DNA from: JBOFFC01 sp051648405
GTDB lineage: Bacteria > Planctomycetota > Planctomycetia > Pirellulales > Lacipirellulaceae
NCBI GenBank assembly: GCA_051648405.1
Contig: JBOFFC010000003.1
Location: 13,709 to 77,708 of the forward strand
Direction: 5' to 3'
Length of the DNA stretch: 64,000 bases
Numbering within the stretch: the stretch's first letter is position 1; each line of letters begins with the position of its first letter. The position numbers and the translations under genes were made by a program. Shown piece after piece: positions 34,601 to 42,652 of the stretch. Below the pieces are notes generated by a model. The model saw only the letters and a program-made list of their open reading frames with translations. It was not told where the DNA came from and made no database searches.

Positions 34601-35610
34601 AGGGGCCCGCCACCACCCCGTTCGGGGGCCAGGAAGAAGCCCGGTTCGTCTTCCTCGGCGTTCTCACGGTGGCAGAGAGAACGGAGCGCGCCCGAGTCGA
34701 TGAAGTTATCCACCGACCGCACCGAGCCGTCGGCGAGGACAAACGGGCAGTAGCCGCGGTGCCAACTGCCGAAGCTGTTCTCGGTGACCGTGGTGTCGTC
34801 GGGGCCGCGCGCCAGGGGGATCCCCGATCCGCCGATCCGCGACGACGCGGCCCAGTCGTCGCCGTTGTAGATCGGCCCGTTCTCGGGCGCCCGGGCGAGC
34901 CGACCCGCGGGGACGTGCATCTCGCCGGCGAGCGCCGTCTTGCCGGCGCCGTCGAGCAGGTCCTTCATGCGCACCTTATCAATCCACCCCACGGGGCGCC
35001 CTTCGCGGCACCGCGGCCGGCTCGTGATCAGCACCCCCGTGCCGTTGCCCCCGCGGTAGTAGGCGAACTCTTCGTAGAACCCCCCCGTCGCGTCGCCGTG
35101 GTTGCCCGCGTAGTCGCCGACCGCCCCGCCGACGAGCTTCACGGTCCGCTGGCCCCCACAGCCGCAGGGGTAGATGAAGTCCTGCGTGAACTCGCCCGAG
35201 GGGATCGTCGCTTCGCTCGGCGAGCGGCGCGTCGGGCAAACGAAAACGGCGGGGGCGAATTCGCGCGTCGCCGTGTCGTGCGACTCGTAGCCCGAGTAGT
35301 AGTCCCACCGCTCGGCGGCCGCCCCCTCTTCGAGGAACGGCAGGATCCGGGCGAGCCAGGTCGGTTCGGTCTTCGCACAGGCGTTGTCGTCGTAGTCGCT
35401 GCGGTTGCCGAGCCGCGCCGGCGGGAAGGCGTTGCGGGCGTCGTGGAACTGGAGGGTCGCCAGGCCCACTTCGCGGAGGTGCGTCTTGCACTGGGTCGCG
35501 CGGGCCGATTCGCGCGCCGCTTGAACCGCGGGGACGAGCAGCCCGACGAGCGCGCCAACGATGGCGATCACCACCAGCAGCTCGATCAGGGTGAAGCCTC
35601 GACGCGACAT
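34597..35610 (-). CDS. DUF1559 prepilin-like protein
   Basis: A protein of 337 residues from ATG 35610, chosen because it starts the type IV prepilin-like N-terminus MSRRGFTLIELLVVIAIVGA. Family features include the N-terminal FHDARNAFPPARLG, H-X9-DG-type C-terminus (here the segment CPFVLADGSVRSVDNFID) and a cleavable G before FTLIE. These are a very abundant planctomycete pseudopilin-like family of unsettled function. Co-transcribed with the downstream lipoprotein. Confidence 0.9.
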   Translation of the reverse strand: MSRRGFTLIELLVVIAIVGALVGLLVPAVQAARESARATQCKTHLREVGLATLQFHDARNAFPPARLGNRSDYDDNACAKTEPTWLARILPFLEEGAAAERWDYYSGYESHDTATREFAPAVFVCPTRRSPSEATIPSGEFTQDFIYPCGCGGQRTVKLVGGAVGDYAGNHGDATGGFYEEFAYYRGGNGTGVLITSRPRCREGRPVGWIDKVRMKDLLDGAGKTALAGEMHVPAGRLARAPENGPIYNGDDWAASSRIGGSGIPLARGPDDTTVTENSFGSWHRGYCPFVLADGSVRSVDNFIDSGALRSLCHRENAEEDEPGFFLAPERGGGGPL

Positions 35611-35700
35611 GACCGGCGCCCGCGGGGGAACGTGACCGCCGTAGTATAGCCCATGCGGCGACCGCGGTCCGCACGTCGGAGGCAGGCCGTCGGGAGGAAT

Positions 35701-35800
35701 AAAGCACCGAGCACCAATGACCAAAGAGAGTGGGCAGTAGGCAGTGGGCAGTTGAAGCAAACGCTTGCGCGTTTTGGTCATTGGTGCTTGGTGCTTGGTC
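35701..35800. repeat. Inverted intergenic repeat module (CACCAATGACCAA family), copy 2
   Basis: GAGCACCAATGACCAAAG at 35709-35726 is followed by GTGGGCAGTAGGCAGTGGGC and then TTGGTCATTGGTGCTTGGTG at 35774-35793, an inverted counterpart. The module sits between dapD and the DUF1559 gene and can fold into a long imperfect hairpin. Confidence 0.8.
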
Positions 35801-35803
35801 GCT

Positions 35804-36640
35804 CTATCGCAGCGCCTCTTCGAGCTGCACCGCGGCGTTCGTCCCCTCGTCGCGGTACTTGACGATCACCGGGGCGTAGAGGCCGACGCCCGCGGTGTTC
35901 GGGCCGGTCGCCTTTGCAGGACGAGTGCCGGGGACTACTACGGCGTTCTCGGGGACTTCGAGCGAGCCCCCGTCGGCGCGGCGCAGGACGCGGTCGTGTA
36001 CCAGGTCGTAGACCGGCGTCCCGCCGGTGAGCAGCACGCCGGGCGCCAGGATCGCGCCGCGGCGGACGATCGTCCCCTCGTACACGCCGCAGTTGCCGCC
36101 GACGAAGACGTCGTCTTCGATCACCACCGGCAGGGCGCCGGCCGGTTCGAGCACGCCGCCGATCTGCGCCGCGGCCGACAGGTGGACGCGCTTGCCGATC
36201 TGCGCGCACGAGCCCACGAGCGCATGCGAGTCGATCATCGTCCCTTCATCGACGTAGGCCCCAACGTTCACGTACATCGGCGGCATGCAGACGACCCCCC
36301 GAGCGACGTACGCCCCTTCGCGAACGCTCGAACCGCCGGGCACAACACGCACCCCGTCGGCGACGGTGAACGCGCGCGGCGGGAACGTGTCCTTGTCGAT
36401 GAAGGTCATCGGACCGGCAGCCGGCAGCGACGCCATGGCCCCCAGGCGGAAGCCGAGCAGGATCCCCTGCTTGACCCAGCCGTTCGCGCGCCACACGCCC
36501 TCGGCGTCGCGCTCGGCGGCGCGGACCTCGCCGTGCGTGAGCGCGTCGCGAAACCGCAAGAACGCCGCGAGCGCCGCGTCGCGATCGCCGTCGGCGTAGC
36601 CCGCGACGTAACGCTCGATGTCAGGTCGCAACTCGCTCAT
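35804..36640 (-). CDS. dapD: 2,3,4,5-tetrahydropyridine-2,6-dicarboxylate N-succinyltransferase (DapD)
   Basis: A protein of 278 residues, the usual length (about 275). It acylates tetrahydrodipicolinate in the succinylase branch of diaminopimelate/lysine synthesis. Signatures: NGWVKQGILLGFR, PPRAFTVADGVRVVPGGSSV, the MPPMYVNVGAYVDEGTMIDS segment, and left-handed beta-helix hexapeptides around residues 120-215 (GSCAQIGKRVHLSAAAQIGG). It lies downstream of dapB on the same strand with a repeat between them, so pathway genes are clustered. Confidence 0.94.
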   Translation of the reverse strand: MSELRPDIERYVAGYADGDRDAALAAFLRFRDALTHGEVRAAERDAEGVWRANGWVKQGILLGFRLGAMASLPAAGPMTFIDKDTFPPRAFTVADGVRVVPGGSSVREGAYVARGVVCMPPMYVNVGAYVDEGTMIDSHALVGSCAQIGKRVHLSAAAQIGGVLEPAGALPVVIEDDVFVGGNCGVYEGTIVRRGAILAPGVLLTGGTPVYDLVHDRVLRRADGGSLEVPENAVVVPGTRPAKATGPNTAGVGLYAPVIVKYRDEGTNAAVQLEEALR

Positions 36641-36673
36641 GGGTGGCTATCACCAGACGAATCAACGGAAAGG

Positions 36674-36779
36674 AACCACAGATGAACACGGATGAACGCA
36701 GATAGAGAGACGTCCAATCACCCAACAGAGCCGTCGTCAGCCATTCTTCATCGTGTTTATCTGTGTGTATCTGTGGTTT
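36674..36779. repeat. Inverted intergenic repeat, AACCACAGATGAACACGGAT type
   Basis: The left arm at 36674-36704 (AACCACAGATGAACACGGAT, then GAACGCAGATA) is mirrored at 36747-36779 by an arm whose complement begins AACCACAGATACACACAGAT. The unit fills most of the dapB-dapD gap. Confidence 0.8.
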
Positions 36780-36804
36780 CAACTCTTGTAAGGTGTCGTC
36801 GGCG

Positions 36805-37500
36805 TCACTCTGTGGTGAACAAAGAGTCTGCGAACGTGAACACCCCCTTGCGACCGACGAGCCACTCGGCGGCGTGGATCGCCCCTTCGGCGAACACCGT
36901 CCGGTCGCGGACGGTGTGCACCAGGTCGATCGTCTCGGCCGGGCCGTCGTACAGCAGTCGGTGGGTCCCCGGCACGCTGCCGACCCGCAGGCTCGTGATC
37001 GGGAACGGGCGGTCGGGGTCGTTCGCTTGGGCGTGTGTCTGGATGAGTAGCGCCGTCCCTGAAGGGGCGTCGCGCTTCGCCGTGTGGTGGGTCTCGACGA
37101 GCGCCGCGTCGAACGTCGTCAGGCCGCGGGCCGCGGCGGCGAGCGCCTCGGTCGCGCGCAGGTAGAGTTGCAAGCCGATCGAGAAGTTGGCCCCCGCCAG
37201 CAGCGTGCCGCCACGCTCGGCGACGCGGGCCTCGACCTCGGCGCGGCGCGCGTCCCAGCCGGTCGTTCCCGTGACGACCGGCAGCCCCAGATCGACCAGC
37301 CGCAGCAGGTTGGCGACCACCCCCTCGGGGCGGGTGAACTCGACGACGACGTCGGGCCGACCGAGCGACTCGGCCGTCAGCCCCGCGCCGCCGGCGCACT
37401 CGGCGTTCCCTAGGCGGGCGGTCAGAGTGTGGCCCCGCCCCTCGGCGAATGTGGCGCAGGCCCGCCCCATCTTCCCCATCCCGACGATCGCCAGACGCAT
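36805..37500 (-). CDS. dapB: 4-hydroxy-tetrahydrodipicolinate reductase (DapB)
   Basis: A protein of 231 residues from ATG 37500, picked because MRLAIVGMGKMGR is the NAD(P)-binding N-terminus; upstream residues of the open frame have no match. The catalytic ETHHTAKRDAPSGTAL motif and VTGTTGWD are present, and the FEFTRPEG-like segment reads VEFTRPEGV. Shorter than E. coli DapB (273) but similar to the compact forms. Produces tetrahydrodipicolinate, the substrate of the adjacent DapD. Confidence 0.93.
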   Translation of the reverse strand: MRLAIVGMGKMGRACATFAEGRGHTLTARLGNAECAGGAGLTAESLGRPDVVVEFTRPEGVVANLLRLVDLGLPVVTGTTGWDARRAEVEARVAERGGTLLAGANFSIGLQLYLRATEALAAAARGLTTFDAALVETHHTAKRDAPSGTALLIQTHAQANDPDRPFPITSLRVGSVPGTHRLLYDGPAETIDLVHTVRDRTVFAEGAIHAAEWLVGRKGVFTFADSLFTTE

Positions 37501-37590
37501 CGCGCACCCTCCCGAACCGGGCCCTAACCGAGCGACGGAACCTATCGCGCCGGCTGCCACTAGGGAAGGAACCGCGATGCCTTTCGGCAA

Positions 37591-37680
37591 ATGACCAAGC
37601 ACCAATGACCAAAGGCCGCCGCGTACTGCCTGCTGCCTACTGCCGACTCCTTCTGGTCATTGGTGCTTGGTCATTGGTTC
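37591..37680. repeat. Inverted intergenic repeat module (CACCAATGACCAA family), copy 3
   Basis: ATGACCAAGCACCAATGACC at 37591-37610 is mirrored by TGGTCATTGGTGCTTGGTCA at 37654-37673. The centre contains TACTGCCTGCTGCCTACTGC, the complement-type of the GGCAGT units in copy 2. The right arm overlaps the last codons and stop of the pterin dehydratase gene. Confidence 0.82.
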
Positions 37681-38042
37681 TTCGCCGTAAGCTCGATCGG
37701 CAACCGATCGATCTTGGCGGCGAGGATGAAATCGTTCTCCGACAGGCCCCCGATAGCGTGGGTCCAAATCTCGACCGAGACATTGCGGTAGCCCTCGACG
37801 TGGAGGTCGGGGTGGTGGCCGTCCTCCTCGGCGACCGTGGCGCACGCTTTGAAGAACTCGATCGCGGCGAGGAAGTCCTTCACCCGCCAGTCCTTGCGGA
37901 TCCGCCGGCCGTCGTGGGTCAGGCGCCAGCCACCAAGCTGATCGAGCTGGGCCTTGGCGTGCTCGAGCGAGCAAGGCTCGACCCCCCCCTCGCAGGGGAG
38001 GCACTTCTTACAGGCGAGCTCGTCGGGGGAGTGGACGTTCAT
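37671..38042 (-). CDS. 4a-hydroxytetrahydrobiopterin (pterin-4a-carbinolamine) dehydratase
   Basis: A protein of 123 residues from ATG 38042; earlier codons of the open frame are unrelated. The family core is seen at about residues 40-110: GWRLTHDGRRIRKDWRVKDF, then EDGHHPDLHVEGYRNVSVEI with the catalytic EDGHHPD-type histidines, and a late GLSENDFILAAKIDRL. An N-terminal ACKKCLPCEGG extension with three cysteines is common in this subfamily. It recycles pterin cofactor or acts as a general pterin dehydratase; no phenylalanine hydroxylase is adjacent. The stop codon lies inside an intergenic repeat. Confidence 0.9.
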   Translation of the reverse strand: MNVHSPDELACKKCLPCEGGVEPCSLEHAKAQLDQLGGWRLTHDGRRIRKDWRVKDFLAAIEFFKACATVAEEDGHHPDLHVEGYRNVSVEIWTHAIGGLSENDFILAAKIDRLPIELTAKNQ

Positions 38043-38564
38043 CGGCGAATCGCGGAGCGGGAGAGCGAGTTGTGGTGTGACGTCTCTGGAATCGTCGCGT
38101 AATCGCTCCGGAAGGAAAGCCGCCGCAGTCATTTGAACGCGATCTTCGGCGGGGATTCGACGAATCTTATCGAATTCTTGGCCATCGGTGTCCGCCACCT
38201 CGACTGAGGCTTTGGCCTACGGGGTGTGCCCCAGTCCGATGCCCCGGCGGGGTGCGCGCAGCGCCCGCTACTTAGTTGGACGTAGGGATCGTCCCCCCGA
38301 GCTGAATCGTCGCGAAAGCGCTCGCAGAGGCAACGGCAGGTGTTCGCTCGACCACCTGTACGTGGAGGTTCGATGAATTTGTGCGATTCCGCGACGACCT
38401 ACGTCTGTCACAGCATCGTCTAAAGAGGCCTGAAACAGGCGACGCAAGTCGTTGCGCGACAATCGGTTGAGCGCGTTCTGGTCGGCAGACACGATCGACC
38501 GAGCTCCGGATAGCTTGCCGGCAACAACAAGCGAGTGACCGCCGATACTACGGTTGACCGCGAG
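38043..38564. other. Gene-free stretch before the LuxR-type regulator
   Basis: About 500 bp with no frame showing protein-like character on either strand. It presumably contains the promoters of the minus-strand pterin dehydratase gene and the plus-strand regulator. I see no repeat or terminator worth naming. Confidence 0.45.
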
Positions 38565-39224
38565 ATGCCCCTCTCGACGCGCGATTCCCCCGAGCGAACC
38601 TCTTCGATGTCGTTCACCGACGAGTCCACAGGCAAGGAACGCGCGGCGGGTGTTCTCGCGCTGACGGTGGGCGTCGCCCTAACGCGGCAGCTCCACGGCG
38701 AGGCGTACGCCGCTAGGATTCGCGCCGAGCGAGGGTTGTCCGCCGTCACCTTCGACCTCGGCCACTGGCCCCCGCACCCCGCCGAACGGATCACCGTCGC
38801 GCTCGTCGATCGCTGCCCGCGGGAAGCGCTGAACGGCGCCGCGCCGCGGCGAGAGCCGGGAGATTCTCCCCCCGAAACTCCTTCGGTATTGCTCGTCTCC
38901 GAAGCGACCCCCGGCGCCCCGTGCGATTGCTGCCGGCGGGTGTCGGACCGCTCCGACTGGCCGGCCCTGTTGGCGGTCCTCCGGGGGTCCTCGGCAAACG
39001 GTCGCCGGGCGCCGGTCGATCCGTTTGCGCTCCTGTCGAACCGCGAGCGCGAGGTGCTGAAGCTCGTCGCGCTTGGCCTGTCGGTAAAGAGCTGCGCCGA
39101 GCGTTTGGCGATTAGCGAGAGCACCGCCGGCAACCACAAGCACCGCCTGATGAAGAAGCTCGGCATCCGCTCGTCGCTCGAGCTAATGCGCGTCGCAATG
39201 CGAGCCGGCTTGGTCGATTGCTAG
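38565..39224 (+). CDS. LuxR-type HTH transcriptional regulator
   Basis: About 219 residues from ATG 38565; a GTG at 38535 and an ATG at 38607 are alternatives, and no strong ribosome-binding site decides. The C-terminal 65 residues are a clear GerE/LuxR DNA-binding domain: LLSNREREVLKLVALGLSVK, then SCAERLAISESTAGNHKHRL. The N-terminal part has no receiver aspartate or other recognised domain and contains a CDCC cysteine cluster. Solo regulator, divergent from the pterin dehydratase gene; targets unknown. Confidence 0.8.
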   Translation: MPLSTRDSPERTSSMSFTDESTGKERAAGVLALTVGVALTRQLHGEAYAARIRAERGLSAVTFDLGHWPPHPAERITVALVDRCPREALNGAAPRREPGDSPPETPSVLLVSEATPGAPCDCCRRVSDRSDWPALLAVLRGSSANGRRAPVDPFALLSNREREVLKLVALGLSVKSCAERLAISESTAGNHKHRLMKKLGIRSSLELMRVAMRAGLVDC

Positions 39225-39374
39225 CGAAGCGCGGCCCCCGACGGGGGCGACGACGGGACACGCTTGCGGTGTGTGGGCTAGAACGGCGCTGCGGGAAACG
39301 GGATGCTGTACAGAGCATCAGGCGAATGCCCGGCAAGGCGCCGGCTCGCCCCCCGCCCCAGGCCCCCCAGCGCC

Positions 39375-40985
39375 ATGCTCTTCGCCCACGCCACGGACGA
39401 CACCGACGACACCACACTCGACGACGGCACGGCCCTTGCGGCCCTCGGCCCGCCGCCGCGGCTCGAGCTGCCGCTGGTGATCGCCGACGCCGACGTGATC
39501 CGCGATCTTTGGCCTCTCGCCGAAGGAGAGGAACGCAACCGCTACGCGCTCGACGCCCTGCGGATCGGCGTGCTCGCGCTGCGCAACGCGGGGAGCCGGG
39601 TCGATGCCGATCGCCTCAAGGACGTCGGCGACCACCTGCTGAAGCAGATGGAGTCCGCCCTCAAGACGAACGTCCAGTCGCTGGGGGAGCGGACCGAGTC
39701 GGTGCTGCGCCAGTACTTCGACCCCAAGGACGGACGGCTCGCCGAGCGCTTGCAGCGGCTGATGGCCGACGACGGCGAGCTCGCGACGCTGCTGCGCGGT
39801 CAGTTGCACGGCGAGGCGTCACCGCTGGCGGCGATGCTCGGCTCGCGGCTGGGTCCCGACAGCCCGCTGATGAAGCAGCTCGACCCGCAGCAGACGGGGG
39901 GCCTGCTGGCACGGCTCCAGAAATGCGTCGAGGAAGAGCTCGCCAAGCAGCGCGACCGGATCCTCGATCAGTTCACGCTCGACAAGCCCGACAGCGCGCT
40001 GCGCCGGCTGGTCGATGAGCTCACCGGAAAGCACGGCGACCTGAGCAAAGACCTCCGCGGCAAGATCGACGAGGTGTCGAAGCAGTTCTCGCTCGACCAC
40101 GAGGACTCGGCGCTCGCGCGACTGGTCGGCCGCGTGCGCGAGTCGCAGCAGACGATCACCGCCGAGTTCTCGCTCGACAACGACCAGTCGGCGCTAGCAC
40201 GCCTGCGCGATCACCTGGGGACGATCCTCTCGGCGCACGTCGATTCGAACCAGAAATTCCAGGAAGAGGTGAAGGTGGCGCTCGCGTCGCTGACCACCCG
40301 CCGCGAGGCCGCCGCGCGCGGGACCGAGCACGGCGTCGTCTTCGAAGAGTCGGTCGGCGCGTTCCTGCAAGCCGACGCCCACGGTCGGGGGGACGTGCTC
40401 GACGCCACGGGGGCGACCACCGGCGCGATCTCCGGACGCAAGTACGGCGACTTCGTCGTCGCGCTCGGTCCCGACACGGCGGCGCCCGGCGCGCGAATCG
40501 TCGTCGAGGCGAAGGACGAAAAAGGCTACTCACTCGTCGCAGCGATCGAAGAGCTCGGCCAGGCGCGGAAGAACCGCCACGCCGACTTCGGCGTGTTCGT
40601 CATGGCGACCGCGTCGGCTCGGGGCGACTTCCCCCGCTTCCGCCGCTACGGCGCCGACTTGGTAGTCCAGTGGGACGCCGCGGACCCGGCGACCGACCCC
40701 TACCTGACGGCCGCGATCGAGGTCGCACGGGCCTGCGTGATCGAGTTCCGCCGCGACCGCACGTCCGACGCCGTCGATGTCGAGGCGATCGAGAAGGCGA
40801 TCAACTCCGTCGAGAAGCAGTGCGAAGGGCTCGACCAAGTCGAGAAGCCCGCTCAGACGATCCGCTCTTCGGCGGAGAAGATCCTCGAACGGGTCCGCAT
40901 CGACCGCGACGCGCTGACGCGCCAAGTCGCCGTGCTGCGCAAGCAAACCGCCGCGCTGGGGTCGCTGGGAGACGGCGCGAGCTGA
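39375..40985 (+). CDS. Nuclease-like coiled-coil protein with internal FxLDxxDSALxRL repeats
   Basis: A protein of 536 residues from ATG 39375. Residues 60-310 are helical and contain four copies of a short unit: FDPKDGRLAERL near 115, FTLDKPDSALRRL near 200, FSLDHEDSALARL near 238 and FSLDNDQSALARL near 265. Residues ~315-440 look like a PD-(D/E)XK fold: YGDFVVAL (D359) followed by RIVVEAKDEKG (E378, K380). The end is helical (VEKPAQTIRSSAEKIL). This part is repeated in a downstream fragment at 42.3 kb. Function is not known. A DNA-processing or RmuC-like role is a guess from fold and coiled coil. Confidence 0.7.
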   Translation: MLFAHATDDTDDTTLDDGTALAALGPPPRLELPLVIADADVIRDLWPLAEGEERNRYALDALRIGVLALRNAGSRVDADRLKDVGDHLLKQMESALKTNVQSLGERTESVLRQYFDPKDGRLAERLQRLMADDGELATLLRGQLHGEASPLAAMLGSRLGPDSPLMKQLDPQQTGGLLARLQKCVEEELAKQRDRILDQFTLDKPDSALRRLVDELTGKHGDLSKDLRGKIDEVSKQFSLDHEDSALARLVGRVRESQQTITAEFSLDNDQSALARLRDHLGTILSAHVDSNQKFQEEVKVALASLTTRREAAARGTEHGVVFEESVGAFLQADAHGRGDVLDATGATTGAISGRKYGDFVVALGPDTAAPGARIVVEAKDEKGYSLVAAIEELGQARKNRHADFGVFVMATASARGDFPRFRRYGADLVVQWDAADPATDPYLTAAIEVARACVIEFRRDRTSDAVDVEAIEKAINSVEKQCEGLDQVEKPAQTIRSSAEKILERVRIDRDALTRQVAVLRKQTAALGSLGDGAS

Positions 40986-41104
40986 CGCGCCACGCCTCCG
41001 ACAAACCCTGAGCAGGGGGCGCGAGCTTGCTAGAACTCTGGAAGGACCTTCGTCGCGAAGTCTGGTCCGCAACGCCCTCACGAACAGGCGCCACCGAGGA
41101 AGAA

Positions 41105-42091
41105 ATGACCTCGCATTCAGCCGACACTACGGAAGCACTATCGACAGTCAAGCGAGCAAACGAGCTGGCTATGCGCGGCCATGTAGATGCCGCAGAGCGA
41201 CTGTACTTGGAAGCCGCCGTAGTACTCGCGGTCAGTTCTCCAACGGATGCTTCTGTCGTCTATCACCGGCTGGGAGTGCTCGCTTATCAAAACCACGACC
41301 TTGCTGCGGCGCAGCGATGGTATTTACAGGCCATCGACATCGACAGGGCCACTGAAGATCGTCGAGGCGAGTCACGGACGCTCCACAATCTCAGCGCCGT
41401 AGCAAGCAAACGGGGCGACTATTCGGCGGCAGTATCCTACTTGATGCAGTCGATTGCGATAAAGAAGGCGCTTGGCGACTCCGCTGGGGTTGCGAACAGC
41501 TACCACCAGCTTGGTTATGTCTACGACATGCAGCGTGATTTTGGGGAGGCCAGGAGTTGGTACGATCGAGCGATCGACATCCACGGCCAATCCGCTGACG
41601 CCTTCGCTCTCGCCGAGTCGCTCTGGAACATCAGCGATACGTACATGGACCAGGGGTTATTCGAGCGTGGGCTGGCATCGGCACGCGATGCAACTGAGTT
41701 GTTTTATTGCTGCGACGCGTCAGATCGCATCACCCAAGTTGGTGACTATTATACGGAACGAGGCTATGCCGAACTGGCCCACGATGCGTATCTACTCGCC
41801 GCTCAAGCTGCACAGCGATGCGGGCATCTCATCGACGCCGCTCATATTTATCACGGCGTCGGCAACGCGGCCTGCGAGCGCGAAGACATAGTTGACGCGA
41901 TCAAGTGGTACGACAAAGCGCTCCAGATGTGCATCAAGGCCGGCGATTCGGTCGCTGCATCACAGTATTTGAGCAGCCTGGGAAACCTTCATTTGTCAGA
42001 CGCTGGCGGCAAGCAACGCGATTATCGAGCAGCTTCCACCTGCTTCAGAGAGTCGTTGGCGAGTCGCGGCTTTAAGGCCTGTGTTCGGTGA
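41105..42091 (+). CDS. TPR-repeat protein, probably foreign
   Basis: About 328 residues from ATG 41105 with an upstream GAGGAAG; an in-frame TTG at 41027 would extend it. At least six tetratricopeptide units can be seen (for example VYHRLGVLAYQNHDLAAAQR, NSYHQLGYVYDMQRDFGEAR and AAHIYHGVGNAACEREDIVD). Its DNA is visibly richer in A/T than all neighbouring genes, and the gene is sandwiched between the nuclease-like gene and a copy of that gene's 3' end. These suggest acquisition by transfer. Partners unknown. Confidence 0.75.
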   Translation: MTSHSADTTEALSTVKRANELAMRGHVDAAERLYLEAAVVLAVSSPTDASVVYHRLGVLAYQNHDLAAAQRWYLQAIDIDRATEDRRGESRTLHNLSAVASKRGDYSAAVSYLMQSIAIKKALGDSAGVANSYHQLGYVYDMQRDFGEARSWYDRAIDIHGQSADAFALAESLWNISDTYMDQGLFERGLASARDATELFYCCDASDRITQVGDYYTERGYAELAHDAYLLAAQAAQRCGHLIDAAHIYHGVGNAACEREDIVDAIKWYDKALQMCIKAGDSVAASQYLSSLGNLHLSDAGGKQRDYRAASTCFRESLASRGFKACVR

Positions 42092-42206
42092 GCTAGGGAT
42101 GCGGCTTCGATTTCTACGATACTGGCTAGGAGACTGCTTTATCGTGGTGAGGGACTACTGCACCGGACTTTACCGCGCACGTCCTCGCTCGTGACGCGTC
42201 ACCGAG

Positions 42207-42602
42207 GTGGCGATAGCCCGCGTAGCCGCGGGGGCGTCCGAAGAGGGTCATGTGGTGATCGACGTGGTGCTAGAGCGGTGTTTGCGGCGCGGCCGCGCGA
42301 GCGACACGGTCGATTTCGAGGCGATCAACGCGATCAAAAGGCAGTGCGACGGCCTGGAGCAAGTCGAGAAGCCCGCCCAGACGATCCGCAGCTCGGCGGA
42401 GAAGATCCTCCGGCGTGTGACGCTTCCTCCGCTTCATCGACATCTCGAGTCTCCTTCAAGGCCCCTCCGGGGCGGTGAGACTCTCATAGCTGATGGATCA
42501 GCTTTTGGGGAGCAGGCCACTCCCACAGACCCAGAGCCGGGGGGCGCAAGCCCCCGGAGTGCGCTAGAGCGGGGTCGATCGTGGGGTCGCTCCGGGGGCT
42601 AA
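42207..42602 (+). pseudogene. Duplicated 3' fragment of the nuclease-like gene
   Basis: The open frame contains SDTVDFEAINAIKRQCDGLE, then QVEKPAQTIRSSAEKIL, matching the C-terminal region of the 39375-40985 product (SDAVDVEAIEKAINSVEKQC, then QVEKPAQTIRSSAEKIL). Homology covers about 42285-42425 and stops before and after. No intact nuclease domain is present, so this is a leftover or insertion scar, not a gene. Confidence 0.75.
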
Positions 42603-42614
42603 CGCCCCCGGCTC
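42534..42614. repeat. Palindromic GAGCCGGGGGGC/GCCCCCGGCTC repeat pair
   Basis: GAGCCGGGGGGCGCAAGCCC at 42534-42553 (itself a hairpin with CCCGGAG) is paired with TCCGGGGGCTAACGCCCCCG at 42591-42610 plus GCTC. Two small hairpins face one another just after the pseudogene fragment and before the DUF1501 stop. REP-like structure; might also end transcription. Confidence 0.75.
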
Positions 42615-42652
42615 AGGTCTTTATTGCTGGCGGCGCTCTGCCTGCAGCCTGC

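Noticed and set aside
36640..36805. dapB and dapD as a novel cluster
   Set aside because: Clustering of diaminopimelate genes is common; nothing unusual in the enzymes themselves.
39303..39374. Earlier start for the nuclease-like gene at 39303
   Set aside because: The 24 extra residues are Arg/Pro-rich, and the ATG at 39375 fits the acidic helical start better.
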